DNA from: Geomonas diazotrophica
GTDB taxonomy: Bacteria; Desulfobacterota; Desulfuromonadia; Geobacterales; Geobacteraceae
Length of the DNA: 64,000 nucleotides
Assembly (NCBI RefSeq): GCF_018919385.1
Contig: NZ_JAHLMF010000014.1
Span: 1 to 64,000, forward strand
Direction: 5' to 3'
In this document: piece by piece, positions 44,625-52,902 of the stretch
Layout: each line of letters starts with the position of its first letter
Numbering within the stretch: the stretch's first letter is position 1
Translations under genes and position numbers: made by a program
Notes under the pieces: model-generated
Databases searched by the model: none
The model's input: only the letters and a program-made list of their open reading frames with translations
Told to the model about the DNA's origin: nothing

Positions 44625-47270
44625 CTATTTCTTCAACTGTGCCAGCAGCGTCTGGGCCGCCTTCCGGTCCGGGTACTCCCCGAACGAAAGCGACTCCTGC
44701 AGCGCCTGCTGTGATTTGACGCGGTTCCCCGCCTGGTGATAGGCAAGGCCCAGGTGGTAACGGACCGTAGGGTCGCGCGGCATGAGGTTGGCGGCCCGCT
44801 CAAGCACCTTGACGGCATCGCCGCTGTGCCCGTTGCGGTACAGGGCATAGCCGAGGGTGTCCATCACCCCCGCGTTTCCCGGCTCCAACCTGAAGGCCGT
44901 GATGGCATACCTGAGCGCCTCCTCCTTCTTCCCATACCCCTCAGCACAGAGATAGGCGAGGTTGTTCAGGGCCGGGACGAAGGAACCGTGTTCCTCGACG
45001 ATCGAGCGGTAGCGGGAGACGGCCTCCTGCTTTTTGCCTTCCCCCTCGATGAGGCTCGCCAGGGCGAACCCGGCCGCCGCGGAATCGGGCTGGACCTTCA
45101 GCGCATCCTGGAAGGCGGCCTGCGCAGCCGGGTACTCCTTCCTGGCGCGGTGCAACTCGCCCAGCATGATGAGCGGCTCGGCGCTCTTGGGCTCCGCCTT
45201 GGCGGCCCGGCCGGCCTGCGCCAGAGCCGAGGCGGTATCCCCGGTAAGCTGGTAGACGCTCGCCAGGACGAGGTAGCCTCGGGCGGAGGTCGGATGGCGC
45301 GCAATCAGCCTCTGTGCCTGCTGCACCGCGTTGTTCCCTTGCTTGAGGGCCGTGTACGCCTTGATCTTCAAGGCAATCCCGCGGTCCGGGTCGAGGGGCT
45401 CCATCTCGTCGGCGACCTGGAGCACCTTCTTGTAATCCTTCAGGGTCAGCAGCAGGAACCCCTTCGCCTCCCGTGGAACGACCGCGCGCTGGTCGGACTG
45501 CACGGCCTCGTCGAGCACGGCCAAGGCTTTGCCGGGGTTGTTTTTCTTCTGGTGGTAGGCTGCCAGCGCCACCCACGCCTCGGGAACCCCGGTCCGCGTC
45601 GCCTTTTGGTAGTAGGAAAGCGCGTCGTTGTCCTTGCCGGACAGCTCGCTCAGGGCGGCAAGGCCCAGCAGGGCGCGCAGGTTGCCGGGCACCTTGTTGT
45701 GGAGCTCGGTGAGTTCTGCCATGGCCCTGCCGTAGTCGGCCCGGGTGGCGTACTGCGCGGAGAGGTTCAGGTAGCTTGCCGGGAAGAGGGGGTCGACCCG
45801 CTTCGCCTCGGTGAGGCTTTTCACCCCCGCCGCCTGGTCCCCCTTGCCGAACTGAAGTCCGGCCAGCGCGTTGTAAATGAGAGCGTCCCGCCTGCCCCCG
45901 TTGAGCCCCTCGCGCAGCACAGAGATCGCCTTGTCGGTCCTGCCCTGGCGCTGGTGGTAGGCGGCTAGAAGCAGCCTGCTGTTCAAAGCGTCGGGAGCCG
46001 CCCTGACCGCCGAGGCGAGTTCGGTCTCACCCTCGGCCCCCTTTCCCCTGCTCAAGTAGAAGGCTCCCTTCTTCAGATGCGCCTGCACCAGCTTGGGATC
46101 GAGGGTGGTGGCGCGGTTCAATTCACGCATGCCGTCCTCGAACAGCCCCTGCTGCAGGTAGGCGTTTCCTAGCAGGTTGTGGGCGACTGCATCGGAATCG
46201 TCGGCGGCGAGCACCTTCTTTATCTCTGAAACGGCGTCCTCGACGTGCTTCTGGGCGAGCAGTATCTGCGCAGTCATCAGACGCGCCTGGCGTGAGGAAG
46301 GGGACTTGTCCAGGATGATGCGGAACTGGCTTAGTGCGTTCTCGAGCTCGCCCTTGCTGTAGTAGCTCAGCCCGAGAAACTGGTAACCGTCCATGCTGGG
46401 AGCGAGCTTCACCGACTGTTGCAGCTGCGTGATGGCGTCGCCGTAGGCCTTGCGGTAGTAGCTCACCACCCCCTTGAGACGGTATCCCTCCCCTCTCTTG
46501 GGGTATTCCTTGATCATCCGGTCCGCCACTGATTCCGCACTCTCAAGCCGGCGGCGCTCCACCTCGATCAGACCCAGCTTGTACTGCGCGTCCAGGCGCG
46601 ACGGATCGAGCTGCAGGACCTTCTGGTAAAGGGTCCCGGCGCGGTCCATGTTGCCTGAGCCGGCCTCGAGGCCGGCCAGCATGAACAGGGCCTTGAAGTT
46701 CTTGGTATCGAGTTGTACCACCTGGTTCAGCAAAGACTTCGCCTTGTCGGTGTGCTTGAGCACCAGGTGCACCGAGGCGAGTTGCACGAGCGTGGAAGCG
46801 CGCCTGGGGTCGGCGGCGAGCGCCCGCTCCAGGAAGCCAAGCGACTCCTGGTACTTGCCGCGCACGGCATAAGCCCCCCCCACCACCTCGAGCCCCTCCG
46901 GGTCCCCGGGGCGGCGAGCCAGGTATTTCTGCGCCGTGTCGTAGGCATCGTCACCCTTGCCCATGATCACGTAGAGCCGCGCCAGCTCGAGCAAGGCGGC
47001 ATCGTGCGACGGGTTCTGGGTGAGCACCTTGAGGTACTCCCTCTCCGCCTGGTCGTTCTTACCCAGATCCGCATACGCCTTGGCCAGTTGCAGACGTGCA
47101 TCGTAGTAGTTGGCGTCCTTCTCCAGGGCGTTCTTGAAGTAGACCACCGCTCCGGCAGGATTGGCGGCTTTCAGTTGTTTGACCCCCTCCTCGTAGAGAG
47201 TTTCCTTGGTCTTGCTGCCGCACCCCGCGATGACCAGCAGCGCCAACAGTATCACAACGACTACTTTCAT
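44625..47270 (-). CDS. prsT: XrtA/PEP-CTERM system TPR-repeat lipoprotein PrsT
   Basis: Encodes 881 aa. The N-terminus is a lipoprotein signal with lipobox VIAGC (residues 13-17), followed by about 20-24 tetratricopeptide repeats from residue 25 to the end (e.g. AVVYFKNALEKDANYYDARL, AEREYLKVLTQNPSHDAALL). Length and layout match PrsT of PEP-CTERM systems. It is likely a periplasmic scaffold for export or exosortase-dependent sorting. ATG 47270 has GGAGG 7 nt upstream. It is the first gene of the 28-kb minus-strand operon. Confidence 0.92.
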   Translation of the reverse strand: MKVVVVILLALLVIAGCGSKTKETLYEEGVKQLKAANPAGAVVYFKNALEKDANYYDARLQLAKAYADLGKNDQAEREYLKVLTQNPSHDAALLELARLYVIMGKGDDAYDTAQKYLARRPGDPEGLEVVGGAYAVRGKYQESLGFLERALAADPRRASTLVQLASVHLVLKHTDKAKSLLNQVVQLDTKNFKALFMLAGLEAGSGNMDRAGTLYQKVLQLDPSRLDAQYKLGLIEVERRRLESAESVADRMIKEYPKRGEGYRLKGVVSYYRKAYGDAITQLQQSVKLAPSMDGYQFLGLSYYSKGELENALSQFRIILDKSPSSRQARLMTAQILLAQKHVEDAVSEIKKVLAADDSDAVAHNLLGNAYLQQGLFEDGMRELNRATTLDPKLVQAHLKKGAFYLSRGKGAEGETELASAVRAAPDALNSRLLLAAYHQRQGRTDKAISVLREGLNGGRRDALIYNALAGLQFGKGDQAAGVKSLTEAKRVDPLFPASYLNLSAQYATRADYGRAMAELTELHNKVPGNLRALLGLAALSELSGKDNDALSYYQKATRTGVPEAWVALAAYHQKKNNPGKALAVLDEAVQSDQRAVVPREAKGFLLLTLKDYKKVLQVADEMEPLDPDRGIALKIKAYTALKQGNNAVQQAQRLIARHPTSARGYLVLASVYQLTGDTASALAQAGRAAKAEPKSAEPLIMLGELHRARKEYPAAQAAFQDALKVQPDSAAAGFALASLIEGEGKKQEAVSRYRSIVEEHGSFVPALNNLAYLCAEGYGKKEEALRYAITAFRLEPGNAGVMDTLGYALYRNGHSGDAVKVLERAANLMPRDPTVRYHLGLAYHQAGNRVKSQQALQESLSFGEYPDRKAAQTLLAQLKK

Positions 47271-47650
47271 GGGTCAACCTCCAGACGCCTCCCGGCCTAA
47301 AAACCGAAGAATTTTTAAATTAAAACTTACTGTCGGTTTTCTTAACAGAATGGTGTCTCTTTTTTCAAGCCTATTCTCGTCTTCTCCCACCGTCACCCGG
47401 CAAAGCGCCCAACCTACGCTTTACCGCCGCATTCCGCGTCCATCCCGTCCAGGGATTCCGGCCGCCCTCCGCTGCGGCGCGTGGCCACGGCAAAAAGCAG
47501 AATCAACCTAAACCGGGAAAAGTACGTCTTTTCCGCCCGGCGCACCCGCGCCGGGAAAATCGTGGCTCCTGTCGATAATTTTTACACAACGGCGCGCCAC
47601 TGCAAGCCGCGCGGCCCTTTATGAGCTATATCTAATTGTTCTCCCGGCAA
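47271..47650. other. Divergent intergenic region between prsT and the PEP-CTERM gene
   Basis: No gene seen. It holds the candidate promoter of the exopolysaccharide operon and a hairpin GGAAAAG/CTTTTCC (47516-47534). It is long enough to hold PrsR enhancer sites for the sigma-54 promoter at 47651, but no shared motif could be confirmed by eye. Confidence 0.4.
47340..47368 (-). promoter_or_regulatory. Candidate sigma-70 promoter of the exopolysaccharide operon
   Basis: Minus strand: TTGAAA (47368-47363), 17-bp spacer, TTAAGA (47345-47340). The -35 is 5/6, the -10 is weak. The leader to prsT would be about 65 nt. Confidence 0.35.
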
Positions 47651-47666
47651 TGGCACCGCTCTTGCT
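47651..47666 (+). promoter_or_regulatory. Sigma-54 promoter of the PEP-CTERM gene
   Basis: TGGCAC-N5-TTGCT with exactly 10 bp between GG and GC, a full match to the -24/-12 consensus, 47 nt before the ATG at 47713. PrsR, a sigma-54 activator encoded in this window, is the expected regulator. Confidence 0.8.
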
Positions 47667-47712
47667 TTATGTGCGTTTCAATTAATTTTTGCAAATAAGG
47701 TGAGGTGGACAC

Positions 47713-48351
47713 ATGAAAGGCATGGCGGCATTCATAGCAGGAACCCTGCTACTGCTGGCGACCGAGTACGCCCAGGCGAGCTACATCACCCTGAGCACCA
47801 CGGATCTGCTGCTGGCGGAGGCGGTCCAGACCAACACCGACGCGTCGAACAGGGGGGATTTTCAGGTGGTTAATTTTTCGCCATCGGGGGTGCTCTTCAC
47901 GCAGAACATGTCCAGACCATGGAGTGCGGGGGGGGATCCCTTCTACGTTTACTGCTACATCGGCGTCGACGCGGACCTCGTCGGCAAAAGCGACCTAACC
48001 GGGGTCGATAGCTTCGAACTGCAGTTGGCGAACGTGAACAACAGTCCCTGGGAGCTCGCGTTGTTCGTGCAGGCGGCGGGGCAAGCGCATCTGACGGAGT
48101 ACCAGGCGATCCAAAACCACCGCACCCCGCTCTTCGAGCATTTCGCCTTCGACCTCGCCTCGCTTGGCTCTGACGCCTCGGAGATCGAATTCCTGGGCCT
48201 CGCCGTGCGCAGCCTGCTGACCGGCAACCCGAGCAACCCCGACGCCTACCACGTGATGGCGGCACCGGTCCCGGAACCGGGCACCGTGCTGCTACTTGGG
48301 CTTGGCTGCTTCTGCCTCGCCATCTATGGCAAGCGTCGCAAAAACGCCTGA
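47713..48351 (+). CDS. PEP-CTERM sorting-domain protein
   Basis: Encodes 212 aa with a signal peptide (residues 1-22, ending YAQA). A beta-rich central region with no known domain follows, then a C-terminal sorting signal VPEPGTVLLLGLGCFCLAIY with the basic tail GKRRKNA. It should be exported by Sec and processed by the exosortase of the adjacent locus. Promoter is sigma-54 type. Function unknown; likely a matrix component. Confidence 0.9.
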   Translation: MKGMAAFIAGTLLLLATEYAQASYITLSTTDLLLAEAVQTNTDASNRGDFQVVNFSPSGVLFTQNMSRPWSAGGDPFYVYCYIGVDADLVGKSDLTGVDSFELQLANVNNSPWELALFVQAAGQAHLTEYQAIQNHRTPLFEHFAFDLASLGSDASEIEFLGLAVRSLLTGNPSNPDAYHVMAAPVPEPGTVLLLGLGCFCLAIYGKRRKNA

Positions 48352-48423
48352 TGCAACAAAGAGGGGAGCGACGCCGCGAGCCCGGCTTTTTTTCAGCCGG
48401 CCGATGGACAGGCGGGCGGCGGT

Positions 48424-49158
48424 ATGATAGACCCCTCATCCATGAGAGCCTTTGCAACGGTAAAGCAGTGGCCCGACCGGGGAGCGCTGCCGCGCGTGCT
48501 CCCCTTCGCGCTGTTCATCGCCTTCGTCGCCCTGGAAGAAGGGGCGCGTACGGCAGCGCTACGGCAGTGGTTCGTCCTGCCGGAGCCGGTGCTTTACGCG
48601 CTGTACCCCGTGAAGGCATGTTCCGTCGCGGCGCTGCTCTGGCTGTGGCGTGGCAGCTATCCGGAACTGCACCTTAGGGACCTCCTCGACCTGAAGAGGT
48701 CCACCTTGGCAGTAGTGATCGGCCTGATCACCTTCCTGGTCTGGATCAACCTCCAGGTGACGCTGCCCTTGGTGGGGGGGGCAGCGGGGTTCGACCCGAC
48801 GCTGCTGCCGGAGGGCGCGCCACGCCTGGTGCTGACCGCGGCACGTGTGGCGGGTGCCGTGCTTGTGGTGCCGGTCATGGAAGAGCTCTTCTGGCGCTCG
48901 TTTCTGCTGCGCTACCTGATCCACCCGGACTTCGAGTCCGTTCCCCTGGGGAGCTTCAGCTGGAGTTCCTTCCTCGTAGCGAGCGCACTCTTCGCCCTTG
49001 AGCACCATTTCTTTCTTGCCGGCCTCGCCGCCGGTGCCATCTACAACCTGCTCCTCTACCGTACACGCAGCCTCGTTCTTTGTGTCATGGCCCACGCCGT
49101 AACCAACCTCGTCCTCGCCATGTACGTCCTGCACAGTGGCAAGTGGTACTTCTGGTAG
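48424..49158 (+). CDS. CPBP-family intramembrane protease, PEP-CTERM-associated (TIGR03008-like)
   Basis: Encodes 244 aa with about six to seven membrane helices. The catalytic motifs of the CAAX-protease/bacteriocin-processing family are present: EELFWRSFLLRYL (EExxxR), ALEHHFFLAGL and MAHAVTNLVLAMY (His residues). The family member linked to PEP-CTERM systems is found next to exosortase loci; its substrate is unknown. It starts 72 nt after a PEP-CTERM gene on the same strand. A second ATG at 48442 is an alternative start. A G8 run lies at 48774-48781. Confidence 0.85.
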   Translation: MIDPSSMRAFATVKQWPDRGALPRVLPFALFIAFVALEEGARTAALRQWFVLPEPVLYALYPVKACSVAALLWLWRGSYPELHLRDLLDLKRSTLAVVIGLITFLVWINLQVTLPLVGGAAGFDPTLLPEGAPRLVLTAARVAGAVLVVPVMEELFWRSFLLRYLIHPDFESVPLGSFSWSSFLVASALFALEHHFFLAGLAAGAIYNLLLYRTRSLVLCVMAHAVTNLVLAMYVLHSGKWYFW

Positions 49159-49414
49159 TCCCCGATCGCGGCGGTTCGATAACAGTGTAAAATTTCGCGA
49201 CAGTCCGTACGTGGCTTATCCGGCGCCCCTGCCCGGTCATGGCGCCGGGCTCCAGATCGCGCGAAACCTTTAACGCGCAGAGTTGCCGTCCCTCTCCCTG
49301 GTATCCCATCGCCTTGGTTCCGCATGATCCTGGTGTCGCTAAAGCTTACACCCGTTTATCCATCCGCAGTCCGAATCAGGCCGATATCGTGTTTTTTCAG
49401 GGAGTTAATCGAGT
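49159..49414. other. Intergenic region upstream of the second PEP-CTERM gene
   Basis: No gene seen. It may hold PrsR enhancer sites for the sigma-54 promoter at 49415. Confidence 0.35.
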
Positions 49415-49430
49415 TGGTTCCACTATTGCA
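49415..49430 (+). promoter_or_regulatory. Sigma-54 promoter of the second PEP-CTERM gene
   Basis: TGGTTC-N5-TTGCA with 10 bp between GG and GC, a good -24/-12 match, 85 nt before the ATG. Confidence 0.7.
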
Positions 49431-49514
49431 ACCAAGCCAACAAGGGAAATTGCAACGAGGGTATCGAGGCGATGAGGTAAGCAGTATCAGGCCGACATCA
49501 AAAGGAGGCAGACC

Positions 49515-50321
49515 ATGAGAGCACGTAGATCATCATTAGCGCAGTTTATATTGCTCGGAGCCGCACTTATGTTGTCATTTGGAGTAGCCGTTGCACAGGC
49601 TACCATTGTCGATTTGACGACTTATGGGTCCAGCGGGACCGTGAACGGAGCCCTTTTCTACCAGACTGATCCCAGGCCCACCGGCACCGGCTACATCGAT
49701 CCCTTCCTGAGGCTTGGAACCGGGACCAACAACTACGAACAAGGGTACAACACCAGCGCGCGCCCCTTCCAGTATGACCAGAAGGAACCGCTCAACTACA
49801 CCCACGACCTGATGCTCGGCGCCGTTCCGATCGTCAACAAGAACGGGGTCGACTACCGCGAATTCCTACTCGACATCAACCAGATCAACAGTGGTACCGG
49901 GGCGCTCCTCTCTTTGGATGTACTGCAGATCTTCCTGAGGAGTTCGGCGTTCACCGACAGCGACATCACCCACCAGGGCAACAACTACACGTTCCCTAGC
50001 CTTGGCACCATGGTTTGGAACCTTGACGACGGTGTCGACAGCTACATCAAGTTGAATTACGACCTCAACACCGGCAGCGGTTCCGGCGACATGCTCTTCT
50101 ACGTCCCCAACTCCCTGTTCACGGGCTACGGCGACAGCACTGCGCTCTACCTCTTCTCCGGTTTCGGCACCAACTATGAGGCCAATGACGGGTTCGAGGA
50201 ATGGTGGGTAGGTAAAAGTGCTCCGGTACCGCCGGTTCCGGAACCGGGAACCATGATCCTGCTGGGCGCCGGCTTCCTGAGCCTCGCCATCTACGGCAAA
50301 CGCCGCAGAAACAACGCATAA
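49515..50321 (+). CDS. PEP-CTERM sorting-domain protein
   Basis: Encodes 268 aa. The signal peptide (about residues 1-29, ending VAQA) is followed by a beta-rich, Asn/Gly/Tyr/Asp-rich region (LRLGTGTNNYEQGYNT, LNYDLNTGSGSGD), a VPPVPEPGTM motif, a membrane helix (ILLGAGFLSLAIY) and the basic tail GKRRRNNA. It fits a family of PEP-CTERM proteins with a LEPR-like variable region. AAAGGAGG lies 7 nt before ATG. Expected target of the exosortase; a strong terminator follows. Confidence 0.9.
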   Translation: MRARRSSLAQFILLGAALMLSFGVAVAQATIVDLTTYGSSGTVNGALFYQTDPRPTGTGYIDPFLRLGTGTNNYEQGYNTSARPFQYDQKEPLNYTHDLMLGAVPIVNKNGVDYREFLLDINQINSGTGALLSLDVLQIFLRSSAFTDSDITHQGNNYTFPSLGTMVWNLDDGVDSYIKLNYDLNTGSGSGDMLFYVPNSLFTGYGDSTALYLFSGFGTNYEANDGFEEWWVGKSAPVPPVPEPGTMILLGAGFLSLAIYGKRRRNNA

Positions 50322-50345
50322 GAGAAGATGCAAGATTGAAAAAAA

Positions 50346-50376
50346 GCGGGGGCCGCAAAGGCCTCCGCTTTTTTTT
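50346..50376 (+). terminator. Rho-independent terminator after the PEP-CTERM gene
   Basis: Stem GCGGGGGCC/GGCCTCCGC (one G-T wobble), 5-nt loop, flanked by A7 and T8. Strong, probably bidirectional. Confidence 0.9.
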
Positions 50377-50543
50377 GCCTGGAGTACAAGGATCGGCAGC
50401 CCGGATGCCGCCGCTGTCGGCATCCCTTACACCGTTTTGGGCCGGTCCGGCAAAGTGTGCAGACCCGCGAGAGACGCACCCGTGGGCACAGTAAATGTTA
50501 ATTGATGAATTTTAAAATTTTCGATGTGATTCAGGAGGATGTT

Positions 50544-51076
50544 ATGGGAAAGATGCTGCTTACTGTCCTGGTGCTTGGTCTTTTGGGCGTCGCGCGCCCC
50601 GGCTTCTCGTACTCGCTGATTTCGGACTCCGCCCAAGTCGGCGGCAGCGATAACCTCCTGCAGTACGCCGACCTTTCCAACAGCAGCCAGGCCGAGATCG
50701 ACTGGATCCAATCGTTCTTTCCCGATGCCTCGATTTCGCTCAAGCAGGAGGACTTCCAAGGCGGAGACTGGCAGAAGGTCGACTACGGCGATCTATGGCC
50801 CCTGTACCTCACCACATCTCCGACTATTTCCTGGTTAAGACCGGCAACACCGGCACGTACACCCATTACCTCTTTGAAATTCTCGATGACCCGTCCTGGG
50901 CGGTGATCAGCCTGTCCGACGTCAACATTCGCGGGGTGGTTGGCATCTCCAAGATCAGCTACGTCGACGAGATCGCAACCACACCGGTTACTGAGCCAGG
51001 GACGGCCCTACTTTTGGCGACCGGGTTTATGGGGCTTGCCTGGTACGGCAAGCGCCGCAGAGGTAGCCGCCTCTAG
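50544..51076 (+). pseudogene. Frameshifted PEP-CTERM protein gene
   Basis: ATG 50544 has AGGAGG 5 nt upstream and opens a frame with a signal peptide (LLTVLVLGLLGVARPGFS) and a secreted-like region up to about YGDLWPLYL. The frame then leaves sense; the adjacent frame carries PHHISDYFLVKTGNTGTYTH, then EPGTALLLATGFMGLAWYG with the basic tail KRRRGSRL. The two halves together make one normal PEP-CTERM protein of about 177 aa, so a single-base change near 50795-50830 has broken it. No homopolymer lies at the spot. It could be a genuine pseudogene or an assembly error. Confidence 0.8.
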
Positions 51077-51088
51077 CCCGAAAAACAA

Positions 51089-51122
51089 AGCGGCGGGAGT
51101 TGCTTTGGCAACTCCCGCCGCT
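51089..51122. terminator. Bidirectional terminator hairpin
   Basis: Perfect 15-bp stem AGCGGCGGGAGTTGC/GCAACTCCCGCCGCT with a TTTG loop. On the minus strand it is followed by TTGTTTTT, so it mainly ends the GSU3473-family gene; it also lies just after the PEP-CTERM pseudogene. Confidence 0.85.
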
Positions 51123-51185
51123 GCCGGGTGTTAAAGATCCCGACAAAGCCATGCCTCCCTGTAAAGGAAACCGACGGCCGCCCCC

Positions 51186-51392
51186 TCAGGCCACCGCGCT
51201 GCCAGGATGTCTTCTTTCCGGACCGGCATAGCTTTTGTGGATTTTCGGCGACCGGACCGGGTCGACCCCCACGATGACCCATCCGGACGAGCGCAGGAAC
51301 CTGGCGACGACGCCGGCCTCGATCAGGCTGTCGAGCATGTAGTCTTTGACGTAGTCGTACCTCTTGTTTGTCCAATGCACTTGAACCAGCAT
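51186..51392 (-). CDS. GSU3473-family small protein
   Basis: A 68-aa protein of a family I recognise from Geobacter: MLVQVHWTNKRYDYVKDYML, then DSLIEAGVVARFLRSSGWV, then VDPVR and a basic C-terminus (SYAGPERRHPG). No signal peptide; function unknown. GAGGGGG lies about 6 nt before ATG 51392. It is a single-gene unit with a strong terminator downstream. Confidence 0.8.
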   Translation of the reverse strand: MLVQVHWTNKRYDYVKDYMLDSLIEAGVVARFLRSSGWVIVGVDPVRSPKIHKSYAGPERRHPGSAVA

Positions 51393-51527
51393 AACTGCCC
51401 CCTCGCACTGCAGCTTTGGTCAACTCAGCGCAGTTTCTGGTTGGGACTCCTCGCTTGAAATAATTGCAATTTTCAGACCCGCCTTACCGAAATTCGCAGC
51501 TTATCTTGGGGGGTTACCACGACGGGG

Positions 51528-51761
51528 CTAGAACTGACCAAGGACGAGCCGGGCCTGTCTTGATGAATTGGCGAGGGGGGGCTGCGCTTCCTGCTGGGCC
51601 AGGACAAGCCGCTGCATGTTGGTGCCTTCCTGCCGGAGATCGACGGCGGCGGCACCGTCTCCACCCGCCGCGACGGTCGCGCCAGGCGATGCGGGGTGAA
51701 CACCGTTTTCGGCGCTATCCTGGAGCAGGCGGCACACCGGCGGAAGCTGTGATTTTTTCAT
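51528..51761 (-). CDS. Small hypothetical protein downstream of flagellin
   Basis: A 77-aa protein; N-terminal half Ala/Gly/Pro-rich, C-terminal half NMQRLVLAQQEAQPPLANSS, Gln/Leu-rich and likely helical. Unrecognised. Support comes from AAGGAG 5 nt before ATG 51761 and its position 55 nt after the flagellin stop on the same strand. The palindrome between them may limit its read-through. Could be a flagellum-associated protein; inference from context. Confidence 0.5.
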   Translation of the reverse strand: MKKSQLPPVCRLLQDSAENGVHPASPGATVAAGGDGAAAVDLRQEGTNMQRLVLAQQEAQPPLANSSRQARLVLGQF

Positions 51762-51783
51762 AGCCGCTCCTTATCGGTGAAGC

Positions 51784-51808
51784 GGCGGGATGGCCAGGCC
51801 ATCCCGCC
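51784..51808 (-). terminator. Palindrome after the flagellin gene (terminator or attenuator)
   Basis: The 25-bp sequence is GGCGGGATGGCC, one central A, then its exact complement GGCCATCCCGCC. It lies 8 nt after the flagellin stop. There is no T-run, so it may be an attenuator or mRNA-stabilising stem rather than a full terminator. Confidence 0.5.
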
Positions 51809-51816
51809 AGGACAAG

Positions 51817-52635
51817 CTAGAACAGTTTGAGGATGGACTGGGCCGCCGCTGAGGAGAGGCTCAAAGAGGTGGTGCCCAGCGACTGGCGGGTCTGCAGCAT
51901 GAGCATGTTCGCCCCTTCCTCGTTCATGTCGGCGAGGGTCAGGTTGTCGGCGCCGGTCTGCAGTGTGTTGATCATCTGGTCCGTGAAGCTCTGGCGCGTG
52001 GTGATGATGTTGAGGTTGGCGGCCAGGGCCTGCGTATTGACCCTCAGGGTCGAGATGGCGGTATCCATCTTCGCGGTGTCGGTGGTGATGTCGGAAACGG
52101 TCTGCCAGTTGCCGCTGGCCGCAGAAAGGCTCAGGCCGTTCGAGTTGGCCAGGAAACCGACGACGTCGAGGGTGGAGCTGGCGTCCTCGTTGAAGTTGAC
52201 CGTGAGGGTGTTGATGTTGCTCAGCAGGTTCAGCCCCCGGTAGCCGGAATCCGAGGAGAGGTTGTCGATCTGGCTACGGATCGTGTTGTACTGGTTGGCG
52301 AGCTTCGACTGGACGTTGGTGTCGCTGGTGGAGAGGGCGGATTGGGCAACCCCCTTGGCGGCGTTTATGAGGCCCGTGATGGCGGTGATCCCCGCGTTGG
52401 TAGCGGTGACCGTCTGCACCGCTTCGGACATGCCGTCCTTGCGGTCGGAGAGGTCGCTGGCGCGCTGGTTGGCGTTTTGCGCGGCGAAGTAGTTGGTCGG
52501 GTTGTCCAGGGCGCTGTTGACCTGCTTGCCCGACGACAGTCTCTGCTGGGTCCGGTTCAGCAGCTGGCTGGTGTTCTGCAGGTACAGCAGGTTGGTCCTC
52601 ATGCCGGCGGTCAAAGAGATATCACTTACTGTCAT
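51817..52635 (-). CDS. fliC: Flagellin
   Basis: Encodes 272 aa. The N-terminal D0/D1 part (DISLTAGMRTNLLYLQNTSQ, LLNRTQQRLSSGKQVNSALD, NPTNYFAAQNANQRASDLS) and the C-terminal helix (LADMNEEGANMLMLQTRQSL and SLSLSSAAAQSILKLF) are flagellin hallmarks; the short central part lacks the large variable domain. ATG 52635 has AAAGGAG 8 nt upstream. A sigma-28 promoter lies upstream (52762-52788). No other flagellar gene is in the window, so it is isolated here; the family match is clear but the specific paralogue (fliC or other) is not determined. Confidence 0.88.
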   Translation of the reverse strand: MTVSDISLTAGMRTNLLYLQNTSQLLNRTQQRLSSGKQVNSALDNPTNYFAAQNANQRASDLSDRKDGMSEAVQTVTATNAGITAITGLINAAKGVAQSALSTSDTNVQSKLANQYNTIRSQIDNLSSDSGYRGLNLLSNINTLTVNFNEDASSTLDVVGFLANSNGLSLSAASGNWQTVSDITTDTAKMDTAISTLRVNTQALAANLNIITTRQSFTDQMINTLQTGADNLTLADMNEEGANMLMLQTRQSLGTTSLSLSSAAAQSILKLF

Positions 52636-52761
52636 GGCGTTACTCCTTTTCTGGGCGACCCGGCGTTCTGCCGGTGGTTTTCCAACCGTTTGCTTGCCTC
52701 GCACGGAAAAAGGTCGCAGAGTGGCCAGTTCGGCGCCCCCTCCGCAGGCACGATAGTCTGC

Positions 52762-52788
52762 TTATCGACCTCGGGAAGTATAACTTAA
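52762..52788 (-). promoter_or_regulatory. Sigma-28 (FliA) promoter of flagellin
   Basis: Minus strand: TTAAGTTA (52788-52781), 11-bp spacer, GTCGATAA (52769-52762). This is very close to TAAAGTTT-N11-GCCGATAA. Confidence 0.8.
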
Positions 52789-52865
52789 ATGTTTTTTAAT
52801 TCACAAAAATCAATTCTGGATTCGAGAGGAGGCGAGGATAACGGCGGGGAAACGGGTGCGGAATC

Positions 52866-52894
52866 CGGCGCCCCCCGCAGCGGGGAGGCGCCGG
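52866..52894 (-). terminator. GC-rich hairpin after the M1-peptidase gene
   Basis: CCGGCGCC and GGCGCCGG flank CCCC/GGGG with a short loop. It starts 9 nt beyond the stop of the gene at 52903; no T-run follows. Confidence 0.5.
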
Positions 52895-52902
52895 GAAGGG
52901 TG

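Noticed and set aside
50460-50543. Sigma-54 promoter before the broken PEP-CTERM gene
   Set aside because: No GG-N10-GC pair with acceptable flanks was found.
50795-51076. Independent 93-aa gene
   Set aside because: No ribosome binding site or signal peptide at its ATG; it completes the preceding frame into a PEP-CTERM protein, so it was merged as a frameshifted gene.
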